Assembly: GCF_963678635.1 (NCBI RefSeq)
Contig: NC_087064.1
Span: forward strand, 17,971,802-18,035,801
Direction of reading: 5' to 3'
Source of the DNA: Symsagittifera roscoffensis
Taxonomy: Eukaryota > Xenacoelomorpha > Acoela > Convolutidae
DNA: 64,000 nt
How positions within the stretch are numbered: position 1 is the stretch's first letter; every line of letters starts with the position of its first letter. The notes beneath the pieces were generated by a model. The model was not told the DNA's origin and searched no databases. It worked only from the letters and a program-made list of their open reading frames with translations. This document shows, piece after piece, positions 44,129-56,572 of the stretch. Position numbers and translations under genes: made by a program.

Positions 44129-44318
44129 ATGTCTTTGGATACTGTGAACAAAAAATTGGTGGCTATCGGGGACGGTGCATGTGGTAAGACATCTCTGCTC
44201 GTGCGCTTTTCCAAGCGCGAGTTCCCCGTCGGCTATCAGCCCACTATCTTCGACAGCTACGTCGCCCAGATTACATTAGGCTCCACAATTGTCAAACTCA
44301 GCTTATTCGATACTGCGG
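44129..44318 (+). CDS. Rho-family GTPase, first coding exon, copy 2
   Basis: Identical in protein to the exon at 41,302: same start context (GGAAA then ATG), same P-loop GDGACGKT, same donor GTGAGT. It is the copy nearer to exon 2 (8.4 kb away). The next downstream acceptor in phase is at 52,754, so either first exon can give the same 186-aa protein. If both promoters work, the gene has two promoters with one protein product. If transcription starts at copy 1, this exon would have to be skipped, because including both would shift the frame and repeat the P-loop. Confidence 0.88.
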
Positions 44319-45029
44319 GTGAGTTCACGGAGCCCGAAACAGTGAAACAAAAACTTTTTTCGTTTCGGAAAAGTTTACTCTCAACTAATCTCACAAAAAT
44401 TACAACCGGTCACTCTTTAATGAGTGAATAAGTCAATTGCACCAGAAACAAGGTTCAAGGTCGCATTAACTTTTCAGCTGAGATAATGTTATATAGTTGT
44501 TGAAGCGCGGCCGAAAACATTTTTTTTGTATGCAGAGTCGCTACCAAACTTTTTTTGTAAAAGTCATCTAATTATCCAAATACCATCAGAAGTCAATACT
44601 GATTTATCATTTTGATTTAAAGTTTTTCAATTGTCATGGAAACTAAACAGCCAATCAATGCCAAAAAAATATGTAAATTAGCTCTGACGGCCCTACGGTG
44701 GCGCTCATGTATTCTACAACATTACAAAGTGGCTTTTTTCTAGATGAATTTATTTAAAACATTTAGTGCTTGTTCACGAAACGTGACGATTGTCTAAAAT
44801 TGCTATTTGAAGCTCTTTTGTAACAAAAACACTTTTTGACCATTTATTTTTAGATATAGATGTTTTAATGACAAGGCGTCTAAATAAAGCAAGACTCTTT
44901 GTATCAGGGCGAAGCTCTGAAGGTTACGAATGGTCATAAGCTGGTCTCGAACATTTTTAGTTAATGAAATATTGACAAACTTTGATTTTGAAGCTGAATA
45001 TTAAGAGTGGTCTATGGAACTAAAAGACC

Positions 45030-45816
45030 AACAAGACTGCTCGTATCAGGGCGAAGCCCTGAATTTTCCGACCGCTTTTTAATGTTTATGGAGCAGTAAT
45101 AACATTTAAGAAATTGGCTCTTTTCCAGTTCCCCCCCCCCTTTCAAATTCATTTTTGAAAAGTCAATTTAATGTTGTCACAATGCAATGAAATTTGGTGT
45201 GGTGAACAAATCGACAATTCTGAACAGACGTTACAGCGTACGTTACAGCGTACGTTTTTCATACGTTACAGCGTAACATCACGCATTTAGCCGTAATAAC
45301 ACGTAAAACAAATATAAAACTCGCTATTTTGAAAGGGGGGGGGGAAACTGGAAAAGAGCCAAGAAATTAAATGAAATAAAACAAAATGAAACTTTTTTTT
45401 CTAAAATTTGAATTTTTTAATGAAAATCATCCCCCCACACGCCATATTAACTACAAAAGGATAGATTTCGCTCCTTGTAACAAATCAATTATGGCAACTA
45501 AGGTTCTTTCAACCAATTTGGAACGATTTCTAAGACGGATTAACTCTGCGCTTACGCGTTAAAAGCGCGAATTATATCGCGCGTTAATTGTCCCAAATTG
45601 GTCAAAATGGCAATCTTTAAACCCTCATAACTTTACGAAAAATGATAACAGGTAAAATATCTTTTCAAATTTAAGCTCAGGACAACAATAATTTTCGAAT
45701 GATAAAAAAAAATCCGTCAAAAATGGCTAGTTAAAAAGTCGAAATTTGTCTGAAGAAAAAAAAAACCCACCCCGAGCACAAATATTCCGTTACTTTCGTA
45801 TCGAAAGTCGGAACAA
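45030..45816 (+). repeat. DR1 copy with nested miniature element, second duplicate
   Basis: Duplicate of 42,204-42,984. The nested element is at 45,116-45,360. Confidence 0.8.
45116..45360. mobile_element. 245-bp miniature inverted-repeat element, duplicate
   Basis: The duplicate of 42,290-42,528, with the 8-bp duplication AAGAAATT at 45,108-45,115 and 45,361-45,368. It differs mainly in C/G run length. Confidence 0.85.
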
Positions 45817-46184
45817 TTAGCCTGTCTCAATTGAGTTTTAGAAAAACTTTTGAAGCACGATAAATCGTCACGCGTAAATTTTGCGCGTCAGCTTATCACA
45901 GTAATTTTGCAGTCACTCTTAGTCTATTAGTGAGCGTTTTACAACACTCTTCGAAGGAAATTCTAGTTGTCAGCGCGCCCATTTTGAGACCACGATAATT
46001 CTGAATGAAAAACCACCCCGAGCAAATATATATGTATCCCTAATTTTGTTGGGACATATAGCATGCTTAATCATTTCAACTTCAGGGACTACGCGTCAAA
46101 TAGAGCGAAATATATTGCGCGTAAATTATTCCTAATTGGCAGTTTTCAAATTGCTATAACTTTACAAAACAAGATCACAAAAAA

Positions 46185-46347
46185 AACAAGACTGCTCGTA
46201 TCAGGGCAAATCCCTGATTGTTCCGACTGCCTTTTAAGGTTTATTGAGCAGCAGTAATATCTAACAAAATCTAAATGAAACAAAATAAAAGGAAATTTTT
46301 TTTTCTAAAATTTGAAATTTTTTATGAAAATCATCCCCCCACACGCG
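46185..46347 (+). repeat. DR1 5' fragment, duplicate
   Basis: Duplicate of 43,353-43,514. Confidence 0.7.
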
Positions 46348-46593
46348 GCTATGCTTTTTTCCTGAATTGAATTTATTTCTGGTGTATAAACCAATTGCTT
46401 TAAGCAATCGAATCAAGAACGGAACATTTTTCTAAATTTCTGTCGAAATTGTCTATTTTTTATATGTCTATTTTTGTATCATGTCTATTTTTAAATTACT
46501 GTCGAAATTGTCTATTTTTGTATATGTTTCATCATCATAAACTGGTTTTCGCTTCAATGTAATCCAAGTAATTTGATTCGCTACCACACTAAG

Positions 46594-47116
46594 AACAAGA
46601 CTGTTGGTATCAGGGCGAAGCCCTGAATGTTCCGACTGCCTTTTAATGCTTATGGAGCAGTAATGTCACGAAAAAGTTAAATGTAATAAATTAGAATGAA
46701 AAAAAAATCTAAAATTTGAGCTTTTTTGCGAAAATCTTATTAAGTACAAAAGGATAGATTTCGCTCCTTGTTACAAATCAATTCTGGCAAATAAGCTTCT
46801 TTCAACCAATTTGGAACTTTTTATAAGAAGGATTAATTCTCCGCTTACGCGTTAACAGCGCGAATTATATTGCGCGTTAATTGTCCCAAATTGGTCAAAA
46901 TGGCCAAAATGGAAATCTTTAAACCCTCATAACTTTACGAAAAATGATCACAGGTGAAAAAACTTTCCAAATTTAAGCTCAGGACAACAATACCTTTTGA
47001 ATGATATAAAAAAATTCCGTCAAAAATGGCTAGTTAAAAAGTCGAAATTTGTCTGAAGAAAAAAAACCCACCCCGAGCACAATTATTCCGCTACTTTCGT
47101 ATCGAAAGTCGGACAA
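46594..47116 (+). repeat. DR1 full copy
   Basis: Starts AACAAGACTGTTGGTATCAG and ends CGTATCGAAAGTCGGACAA. It keeps both end hairpins and lacks the nested element. Confidence 0.75.
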
Positions 47117-50100
47117 TATTTTTGAGAGAGCTTTAGAGCGTCCATATTCTTAGGTAAACATTGTGCTCAAAATAGCTGTTTACAAACTCGTAATCTCTTT
47201 AAAAAAACTAGAACGAGTACAACATTTTCGTCGTCACTTTCTTCAAAAATCGGAATAATTAGATCTCTTCCGCTTCTTTAATGACCCCTACTTAAAACTC
47301 TTCGCTTATATATGAAAAATCGGTGCCAAACTCAAAATCTCTTTGTTCTTGGATAAGGTTACAACTTGCTTTAGCACTTTTTTAGTCCAAAGGGGCAGCT
47401 GCACTTTGCAAACTCAAGCAACAAAAAAGTGAAAAAGAGCTGAAAAAAATCATCCAAGTACGAGTATCAGCCGGAATAGACAATAAGCCTTCAAAATGTC
47501 CTGTGGTTGCTGGGGATCGAACACGTGAGCAGCTCACGAGACCTCCGTGTAATGAAGACTTTATGATTTTCTTTTTACGCAACCTTGAGTAGCAGTAAGC
47601 AGGCAACATTGAATGTGCTTCGGTTGACTGATAGCCAATTGATTGACCAGTAGATAGCAATCTAGTTGTCCATAGTTCTTAGAGTTGAAAACCGAATTTC
47701 ACCCACAAAAAAGCAAATGAGATTACAAAAAATCTGACCTTCAAATTCGAGTATTGCCTAGATAATTCATTAATTTATTTCAAATATTTTTCCTGCTAAA
47801 CTCGGAAATTTTATTCAAACACTTTCAAATAAAAAAATTTGAGGTGGTTTTTTTTGGAAAAATACAGTCTTACTATTTCTTCCCGAAAAAGGACTATATA
47901 TTGAAACTCTTTTTATTATTGGACTCAGGCCTAAACAAAAACAGTTTTACCGTATTAAAGTAAGCTAGTAAGATTATCATCAAACAAAATTAAAGTTTGC
48001 CTAAAAAATTGTCTAATGAATCTGGCGTAACTTATGCAGAAATAATTTTTTGCTCATTTTTACTCCAGCACTGCTGGAAAAAGTTCCACCCGTTCAAGCA
48101 TTTTGAAGTTTTAAAAAACACAATTAACGATAGCAAGGTGGATTTTCTGAAAATACAGGATCAATTAAATTCAAAATAGGTTTTCAGTTGCAGTTAGCAA
48201 GAGTTGTTGCACACTTACCTTTGGCAACTGTTACCAAATTGCTGAACGAAAATTTTTCTCAAATGACAACCAGCGTTATAAAATATTTTAGACTGCAAAG
48301 TAGTGTTACGGCTGAAAATTTGGGTCAAGTTTGACAGAAAATTGTAGAAAGACAATTTTTGCATGCTGGCGGTTTTAACATACACTCTAATCGAAAATTG
48401 AATCTAGTGTTGGTTGTTAGCTAAGCAACGAAAATTTAGTACGTTTTTAGGTTCCCGTCACTTTAGTCTACAGTTTTTTTTAGCCATCCCTGCGTGTATT
48501 TGGACATCTCATCGTTTTGAAGGTAGAGATAGCAGATGTACGGATGCTAAGGTTTACATATCATCCTACTTTCAAGTGTTTTGGTCGAAAATTAAGACCT
48601 AGCCTGACAAGTTCAGTGTTTTTTAAAGTATTTTGTCGTCCTACATCTCCTTCTATGTACTTTTTCCTTCAAAGCAAACTGTTGAACAAAAACTAGAGTT
48701 AGAAAACTTAGTTGCATTATTGCAGTGACCTTGTCAACTTGTTTGTTGGATTCATTTTCACCGTATTTTCCAGTCTGTTTGTTGGAGAAGGATTCAGAGA
48801 AAACCTGGTTTCTTTTCTGTATCGAAATAATACAACTTCTAGCTTGCCTCAGAGTGAAAATGCTTCAGCTACCTATTTTTAACTGAATCTTGTGTAAGCA
48901 ATTTTATCAACAAACTTTTGTTTTAAAATTCTACTAGGTTTTTTCATCCGACTACTGCTAGCGAGTAGAATGCAACCTCAATTACAACAAGAAATGTTTG
49001 TGAAGTTGGGTGATAAACTATATTAAGACCTTTATAATGAAGCAAATAAAAAGTGCAATGCATAAAAACAAAAGGAACTTCTTTGGATAAATTTTTCGCC
49101 AGACGAAAAAGTTGCAATGTTTTGTTTTCAATGATTTTTTTTCTCACAAATAGATGCTTTCTTTGATGCTTTCCGTCCTCTACACTAAAAGATCTCCACT
49201 TTTAGTGTCATACAAACTGTTATACAAAGAATTGCATATATAAACAAGGGTAGCCGACTACTGTGCAAGTAACACAGAATGTTCCGTTCATAGTCTCTAA
49301 AAAGTTTTTTTTCTGCGCTGTGTAATAAAAAGATTTGGAGTTAAACTATAAATTGGGCATATTGGACAGTCATAAAAATATAGGCACACATGAGAACACT
49401 TTTTGAAGAAAAAAAGACTACAAAAAAGAAAGCATTTTTAAAAAGTCTCGGAATTAGACGAAAAATCATAAATTTCAAACCCTTTTTCTCGACGATGGAA
49501 AAATAACTTCAAAATTCTTAAATGCCGTTCGAATCATGACGGTAATGGCTTTAATATGATAAATCTTTCAAATTTTTCCGATGATTAGTTGTGGTAGCTA
49601 ATTTTGCGTGGAAAACAAAAAAAAGGTAAAAACTAAAGCATAACCGAAAACACAGTTTTATAAACGGTCGGAGCAATTATACGAAATTGCGAGTTCTTAC
49701 CAGCCCAAAAATTTGCTGTCAGGTTATCAGTTTATCCGAAAAAACACAAGCTAACGAATTCTGTCGCTAATGTTCTGGTTCCGTTTTTCAAAATTTGTGC
49801 CTTCGACTGCAGGTTTTCTCTTCACATCTTTCGGCAGTACTAAGGCAAGGTCTCCTAGCATCTCGTATCGCCTTGTGAGAGAACGCGCTGTATGTGTAAA
49901 TCTTTTTTCTAGCTTTTGAGTGGTTTTCTATGTTTTACTCAGACCATCTAGGAAATCTGTAACTGACAACAGGCAACCAAAAAATCGTAACCGAAAAAAT
50001 CAACTTATTATAACAATTAATCAATTACGAAACGTTATCGCTTTCCTTGAAGCTAAAATTAGAAATGTTTTTTAATGAATCACACTGTATAGTTAGTCTG

Positions 50101-51535
50101 CTGAACACAAGTAGGCGAACCAAATTTTTCTTTTTGATTTAATAAGCCAATTTTCCAATTGAAATTGTACATAATTATGTGCGATGTTTTTTTTTTCTGT
50201 GGATTCTCTACAATTTACCATCTATTGCTTTTCTCATACGGTTTCAGAGACTTCTTTTGATGTATTGAGTAAGAACTCGACTATAGTTTTTTAATGTTTT
50301 TGAAAAAAAATTTCTTCATTTTAGCATAGATCAACAGACATTTTTGGAGTTGTCCCTTGTTCCATATCATGATCTTCAATTTGATTGTATTTGACATGTC
50401 TTCGATTTGATTATAAAACTTTCTCTTTGTTCGTTTTCATTGTGACTGCCTGGCTATTACTTACTTCCAAGGTTTTTGAAATATTACTTTGTCCAGCCAG
50501 TTCAATTTAAATAAACTGTTTTAAATGAAGTGATTTCGTTTAAAAAATTTTGGTTCGCAGACAGTGTCAAAAAAAACTCATTTATACTCTGAGAAAAAAC
50601 AGAAATGGCCATTTCTGTGTCGTGTGGCTGTAGAATATAGTAGGCTATTTCAGATATTTACAATTATCTCGGGAGGATTTATTCTACGCCAAGTTATTTT
50701 CTGCGTAAGTTTTACGTAAGCTCTCAGAATTTTAGTTTTTTTTGGGATACAATTCACTCACACCAATATTATATTTCCAACCACTCCACGAAGTGAGAAG
50801 AAACTATTTCCTAGGTTTAAATTTTACTGAAAATTGACTACACCCAGGGAAACGAGCAGAGAGTCTAGTGTGGTATCATATTAGGGTCTTAAGCCGTGTT
50901 AGCTTCGAAAAACTAATTAAAAGAGTCTCGGTTTCAAGAAAATTTGTTTCTTTTTTAGACTAGTTGGCACGAAATTAAAAACTATACTGTACCCTCATTT
51001 CAGTTTCAGAGTTTTTCTTCTACTAATGTTTGTATTTTTGATCTAATTCACTTGCGAATAATTGAAGAAAAAAAAACAATTTTTGGCAAACTTTCTGAGC
51101 TTTTCGCGCAGGAACTGGTTGTCCTCGCAATAATTTTAGTTGGTATAAATGTCTACGTCCGCACACGCAAGAATCTAACACGACTCTAAACTGTTTCTTT
51201 CTTAAAAATTGGTTCATTACTTGACGTTAGTTATCGAATTTTTATTCTTTTCATCAAACAGACCTTTGCTGCCGTTTTTATAGATGTCTTGATTATTTTT
51301 ATGTTGCAATATGAATAAACCGACTATTAGTCTCAATACAAGTTTTGATGACTGATACAAATAGTTTTCTCGGATTCCACGTCCCAAAATTCAAGCTGCA
51401 AAAATATCTTGTTCCCATAAAAATTTGTAGAAAATCCACAAAAAAATTTACAGTGGAACTCAAAATTCTGTGACTATTCAAACTCCGGCAATTTGACGCA
51501 CAGGCACAGAATTTTGCCATAATTATTGTTCCGAC
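47117..51535. other. Rho intron 1, no other gene seen
   Basis: AT-rich intron. A B-box-like GTGTTCGATCCCC lies on the minus strand near 47,515. A perfect hairpin, ACACTAAAAG with CTTTTAGTGT, lies at 49,182-49,208. Nothing else is supported. Confidence 0.5.
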
Positions 51536-52079
51536 GTTCAAAGAAAAAAAAACGGAACATTTGTGCTCGGGTGCTTTTTTCTCAAGACTTTTTTCGACTT
51601 TTAACCAGGAATTTTTAACGAATTTTTATTGTATCAGCCTGTATTGTTGTCTTGAGCTCAGATTTAAAAAGATATTTTACCTCCGATCAGTTTTTTAAAG
51701 TTATATGGATTTAAAGACTGCTAATATTTGGATCAATTAACGCGCGATATTTTTCACTCTATCAACGCGTCAGCGGAGATTTAATCGCTCCAAGTTGGTT
51801 GAAGCAGGCGAGTTGTCATAATTGCTACGTTACAAGGAGCAAAATTTATCACTTTTTCTCCGTTTTTTGTATTGTTTCTGATTGAAAAATGCAATATTTT
51901 TAAACCAGAGCAGTTTTTGCATAAAAAACTATGCAATTTTCAATCAAAAATTAAAAAAAAGAATCATACTTTTTTGAGATTTTTTTGTAAACTGTTCTCC
52001 CAACATGGACCCGATACATAGACCTTAAAAAGCACTCAAATCATTCAGGGCTTCACCCTCATACAATAGCAGTCTTGTT
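51536..52079 (-). repeat. DR1 copy, inverted
   Basis: Minus-strand DR1, with TTGTTCCGAC at the left and the hairpin region TTCAGGGCTTCACCCT followed by GCAGTCTTGTT at the right. Diverged. Confidence 0.65.
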
Positions 52080-52514
52080 GTTCCGACTTTTGAAGAAAAC
52101 GGAATATTTATGCTTGGTGTTTTTTGTCAATTTTCGACGATCGAAATAATAGCTTTTTTTATTTTTATGCCCATTGAAGATATCGATTCCTTGAAATCAA
52201 ATTTGAAAAGATTTTTTACCTCCAATGCTCTGTACTAATTTATGCGCGCTTTGTAGATTTTATCTATAGCCGTGAAAGAGTAACGCGAATTATTCATGCA
52301 TGGCGATTTATCCCGCACAATAAAATCGTTCCAAATTGAATTGAGGCTAGCTATCGTTTGTATTAATTTCGTACGACTCAAATGTTCACCCTTGATCTTG
52401 GTATTGTCCAAAACTTATAGTTTTTCAATATTTTCTTTTCTCAAAAACTATTCGAGATGGGTTAAGGAACAGTCGAAACATTCAGGGCTTTGCACTGACA
52501 TACGATTAGTCTTG
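52080..52514 (-). repeat. DR1 copy, inverted, directly abutting another
   Basis: A second, shorter and more diverged minus-strand copy starts with TTCCGACTTTTGAAG right after the previous copy ends. Its hairpin region is degraded (CATTCAGGGCTTTGCACTGA). Confidence 0.55.
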
Positions 52515-52753
52515 GTATATAATTAGTTCGGAATAGATTGATTTAGCAATGCACAGAAACCAAACGGCCTTGCCTTAGCGTGAGATTGAATATGGAATAT
52601 TTAACAGAACTACTAAGAAAAGATCTGATTAAATTGGATGGGGACGAAATGTCACTTTTCTCATTGCGGCGAACTGCCCACCAATTGTTGCTTGTGAAGA
52701 ATCGATGACAATGTTGCTTTTTTTTGTAATGTTCTGTCTTCTTTTGTCTGTAG

Positions 52754-52916
52754 GTCAGGAGGACTTTGACAGACTGCGTCCGATTGCTTATCAAGATGTT
52801 GACGTGGCCTTGATGTGTTTCGACCTTACTCAGGCGGAGAGTCTGGAGAACTGTGAGAACAAATGGAAGGGCGAACTTGATTACTTCATGAAGAGCACCC
52901 CCTTCATACTCGTGGG
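52754..52916 (+). CDS. Rho-family GTPase, exon 2
   Basis: Begins after CTGTAG and completes GQEDFDRLRPIAYQDVD (switch II with the catalytic Gln), then VALMCFDLTQAESLENCENK and FMKSTPFILVG. The end is set by joining to CKLDSREE in exon 3, giving the nucleotide-specificity motif as CKLD instead of NKKD or TKLD. The frame then requires the intron to start at 52,917 with GCGAGT, a GC donor; a GT donor would break the frame. A hAT-like miniature element begins 12 bases downstream of this donor. Confidence 0.88.
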
Positions 52917-52928
52917 GCGAGTACTCTT

Positions 52929-53088
52929 CAGTAGCGGATCTGGGGGGGGGGGGGGGGGCTTTGGCGCCGATAAGTTTTTTTTGAGGGGCCGCCTCACGCC
53001 AAAAATACGCCCAAAAATAGACTTTTTGGACTGCTTTTTTTTAAAAAAAAAAAAGTTCTCTCGAAAAAATTCTAGTTCCGCCCCAGTG
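52929..53088. mobile_element. hAT-like miniature element with poly-G and T-rich core
   Basis: The left end CAGTAGCGGATCTGGGG and the right end CTAGTTCCGCCCCAGTG are inverted relatives of the CAGGGGCGGATCTAGG-type ends at 62,670. It includes a run of about 17 G near 52,943. No clear target duplication is seen. It sits at the start of Rho intron 2. Confidence 0.55.
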
Positions 53089-53577
53089 CTCATTGCTTTT
53101 GTTTTTTGTTTAATTTTATGTTTTCAGTGATAGTTTTGTCCCCACAATATCGCGCTACCAAAAAAAAAGAAGACTCCAGTAAGGAGTCGCTTTCTTTCGA
53201 GGCATCCAACATATTTTAGCAATTTTTTAGAATCCGAATCGCAAAGTTCGCAATCGGGATAAAGGCTGATGCCAAAGTGGGTTTTATCTGATGCCAAAAT
53301 TATACTTGATCTTCATGAAAGTTTCTTTGCGCCAACTAAAACTGTGTAATACATTTGCTATAGCTACTCAACAAAGAAATCGGAACAAAAATAATGTAGT
53401 AATTAACTAAAACTGTCTGGATTCCCAAATAAAGTTCAATCCTCGATCGAATGACTTCCTAAAATTTGACTTCCTAAAAGAAGACTCTCTGACCGCATTT
53501 GATTGCTTTGAATCATTTAATATTTTGAGTACTTCAAACTGTTTTCATATTTGATTAGTTATGTGTTTGTCATTTAG

Positions 53578-53785
53578 GTGTAAATTGGACAGTCGTGAGG
53601 AAATGACGGGAGACAGCAATTTAGTGTCCACTCATCAGGGCCAGGACATCGCCAACAAACTGGGCGCAGCACGCTACATGGAGACGTCGGCTAAGAGGGG
53701 CGACAACGTCGACGACCTGTTCGATCAAGCCGCCCGACTTGCATTCAAAAGCTCCCAGGGCGGTGGATGCTGTGTTATCTGCTAG
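53578..53785 (+). CDS. Rho-family GTPase, exon 3 with CaaX box
   Basis: Begins after CATTTAG in phase 2 and encodes CKLDSREEMTGDSNLVSTHQ, then GQDIANKLGAARYMETSAKR (the ETSA motif that contacts the guanine base), and ends FKSSQGGGCCVIC. The final CVIC is a CaaX prenylation signal with an extra Cys before it. The C-terminus lacks the polybasic stretch common in RhoA and Rac. With exons 1 and 2 it completes 186 aa. The subfamily is nearest to Rho by the P-loop and insert region, but I cannot assign a named orthologue. Confidence 0.9.
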
Positions 53786-53822
53786 ACACTGCTCACTTCT
53801 ATCCTAATTCAGCCCACTTATG

Positions 53823-54311
53823 ATATTTGAAGATAACTTTGGATTGTAATTAAGAAGATAATATATTTTTTATTCACATTACAGGCCTAGTGTTTCTTCA
53901 ATTTTACAAATGTGGACAGACAACTTGACCATGTCCGACTTTTATTTTAGAAAATCTCGAAACAATTCGCGCAAATTTTCTGACTCTAAGAAGTCCGATG
54001 CGAATTGTTTTGAGTCTTTTTCATACAAAGCAACCCCCCCCCCCCAAAAAAAAGGAGTGGGAAGGAAGTATGGCGTAGATTCTGTTTTTTCTCCAACGCA
54101 ATTTGACTACCTCGAAGGCAACTGGAAGAGGGTCTAGTCTGGTATCTTATGATATGAAGATCAACCTTTGATTGTAATTAAGAAGGTAATATATTTTTTA
54201 TTCGCGTTCACATTACAGGCTTAGTGGTCCTACCACTTTACAAATGTGAACAGGAAAATTGACCATTTCCGACTTTTATTCAGCAATTTTAGATATCTCG
54301 AAACAATTCGC
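53823..54311 (+). repeat. Direct duplication downstream of the Rho gene
   Basis: 53,823-53,970 and 54,151-54,311 match, sharing TTGTAATTAAGAAG, ACATTACAGGC and TCTCGAAACAATTCGC. They are separated by a segment with a C run (about 54,032). They probably lie in or just past the Rho 3' untranslated region. Confidence 0.7.
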
Positions 54312-54866
54312 TTGTTTGAGTGTCGAAAAAATTGTCAGAAGAATTGGTTTTCAAATTTTTCAACTTTTTTTTCGTAATAATACTTTACTTTTATTATCGA
54401 GATCGATACAGGATTTGATTGAGCGCTTTTGAATCAAAAGCTTGTGTAATTTTACCTGACTTAGACCTAATGACAACAAAGTGCAGCAGCGCAGAGTACT
54501 CAAAATATTATGAGCCAACTTCCGACAAGAAGTCGCAAGCTCAAAACTATCTGGAGTATATTCTTCTATTCAATTCAGAACATTGAAACGTTTTTTCCCC
54601 TCAATTTTCGGTTCATTGTGAGATATGCAAACTGTGGATCTAAATAGAGTGAGGTTAGTAGCAAACTCTTTGTCATTGAGCTGGGCAACTGTGATTCGAA
54701 CCCCGATCCAATCACAGAATTAAACAAAGTTACAGAAAATAGTACACGCTTTACTGTTCAATGTTTGCCGACGAAAGTAATGACCAAATTTAAAAAGAGT
54801 GAAGCCGCCTTCAATATTGGTCAAAATTTTCTTAGACGAAGTTGTAATGTGCAGTTCAGTTTAACA
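54312..54866. other. Intergenic, tRNA-like B box on the minus strand
   Basis: GGGGTTCGAATCAC reads on the minus strand near 54,696, a good B box. No matching A box or cloverleaf was found, so I do not call a tRNA gene. Confidence 0.4.
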
Positions 54867-55481
54867 CCCGGGTTGACGTCATACAAGAAAAATTCATATC
54901 ATACTATTTCATATATGGTGTCTATGGAGAAAAAGCTTATCATACAATTTTGAATGAGGAAAATGTATGACAAGCATTTTTCAATCGAAAGTTTTTTTTT
55001 GACAATTATCTTAAATTGGTTTTAAAACTCAAGCAAAACAATTTGGTGGCAGTTTTGGTTACATGAGAACATTTTGACATCAAAAAAATTTTTTCGAACA
55101 GAAAATGCTTATCATACAATATCATATATGAAAAATTTATTATGTGCATTTTTCCATAGAAAAATACTGAGGTTAAAATTATTCTATCCCTTTTTTTGGT
55201 TGCCAACTTGATTCTGTGCTCGAATAGTTTCTCACAATTTCACAAAAAATTGCGTTTGCTATTTTCATAAAATCTTTGTGATAAAAAGCATGACAAAAAA
55301 CTTGTTATTTAGTTCTAAAATGTGGCAAAAAATGCTTATTCTGAAATTTCATAGTATGGAAAAATGCTTATCATGCTATTTTCATACTATTTCTTTGGTC
55401 GATAAAAAAGTAAGAAATAGTATTAAAAGCATTTTTTGCATAGTATGAAATTCTATGATAGGCATTTTTTGTCAACCCGGG
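54867..55481. mobile_element. Candidate 615-bp inverted-repeat element
   Basis: Bounded by CCCGGGTTGAC (54,867-54,877) and its exact complement GTCAACCCGGG (55,471-55,481). The interior has many TTATCATAC and CATACTATT motifs in both orientations, consistent with a fold-back structure. No convincing target duplication is seen. Confidence 0.5.
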
Positions 55482-56572
55482 CAGCTCATAAATTCAGGTT
55501 GTCACTCGTTATTTTGTAACACCTAGACGGTTTCCAATTGGTACCAAAAAATTAGTTTTCTATCTGCATAAGTTTGTGTGGGTGCTAACATCATTTCGAT
55601 GATCAAAATGCCTCGTGATGCGAACGTGCAAGTCAGATATACATAAGTGAGTTTTTCTAATTAGTAGAAAAATGGACTCTCAAATCGCCAGAATTGCTAG
55701 TTATTCGATTAAGAACTGAGAAGTGACTCTTACAGTTAAATTAGCAACAGTGAAAAAGCTTATTATGAAGATACGTATAAACAAACCACCTTTTGGATTT
55801 AATTTTTGTTTTTCAAATCAAAACAAACATCTGCATAGTTTGCATGTTTAACAGCAATAAACCAAAAACGCCTTTTCTCGTCGAAAACCAATCAGATATT
55901 CGAATTCATGCGTTAAAAGCTTTGGTAACTTAATCTATTATTTATTTGAATGCACAAGAAGTTTCAAATCAGAATTAATCTAATGTAAATGGCTCAAAAT
56001 AATGCACGCGCTCTCTTACCGCAAATAAAAAAATGTAAATGTACGCGAAAACATACCACGCAAAAGCACGGCTACAAATAAACACGCGAACAACAAACAT
56101 CAAGTCTCCTTCTGCTTCAAAAATTTATGAATGAAAAATTTCAGATTTGGATTACTTGATTTTAACGATTAATTAACTTTTTCTATTTATTCTTATCTAA
56201 AAATACTTGGTTATTTCATCATTTACTTTGTGAATGATACGTAAGAATCGAGCATGGTGCAATTTCCAAACCGAGAACTATGCAAAAGCAAAACAGACTA
56301 AAAATATATCAGTCGACAGAAAATTTGATTAAAAAAAACTGTCATGGAGCCTTGAAGTTCGAGATCTAGCTACTTGTTCTTGTTTTACCTCATAAAATCA
56401 CCTTGCTGAAATCCATTCTGTTGATCGTTGTAAATTTTGTATTCATTTAAATAATTAATTCGGAAAGAAAATGCGAACTGTCCAAAAAAAATTAATTTAT
56501 TCAAAATAACTTCTGTGAGCTTTATGATTGATCTAGTGATAATTTGTAAGATTCTGTAAGTTTCGAGTTAAA
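55482..56572. other. Intergenic region upstream of the sphingosine kinase gene
   Basis: No gene, and no clear TATA or other promoter box. It presumably contains the kinase promoter. Confidence 0.5.

Larger units (their letters stand above)
43682..46513 (+). repeat. 2.83-kb tandem duplication, copy 2
   Basis: Copy of 40,855-43,681 at an offset of 2,827 bp, with a handful of substitutions and homopolymer length changes. Confidence 0.9.

Noticed and set aside
44129-44431. Rho first exon copies as independent 100-aa genes
   Set aside because: After residue 63 the frame runs into intron sequence past a consensus donor. The GTPase fold is completed only by exons 2 and 3.
54690-54710. tRNA gene suggested by a minus-strand GGGGTTCGAATC box
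   Set aside because: No A box, acceptor stem or anticodon loop could be placed around it.
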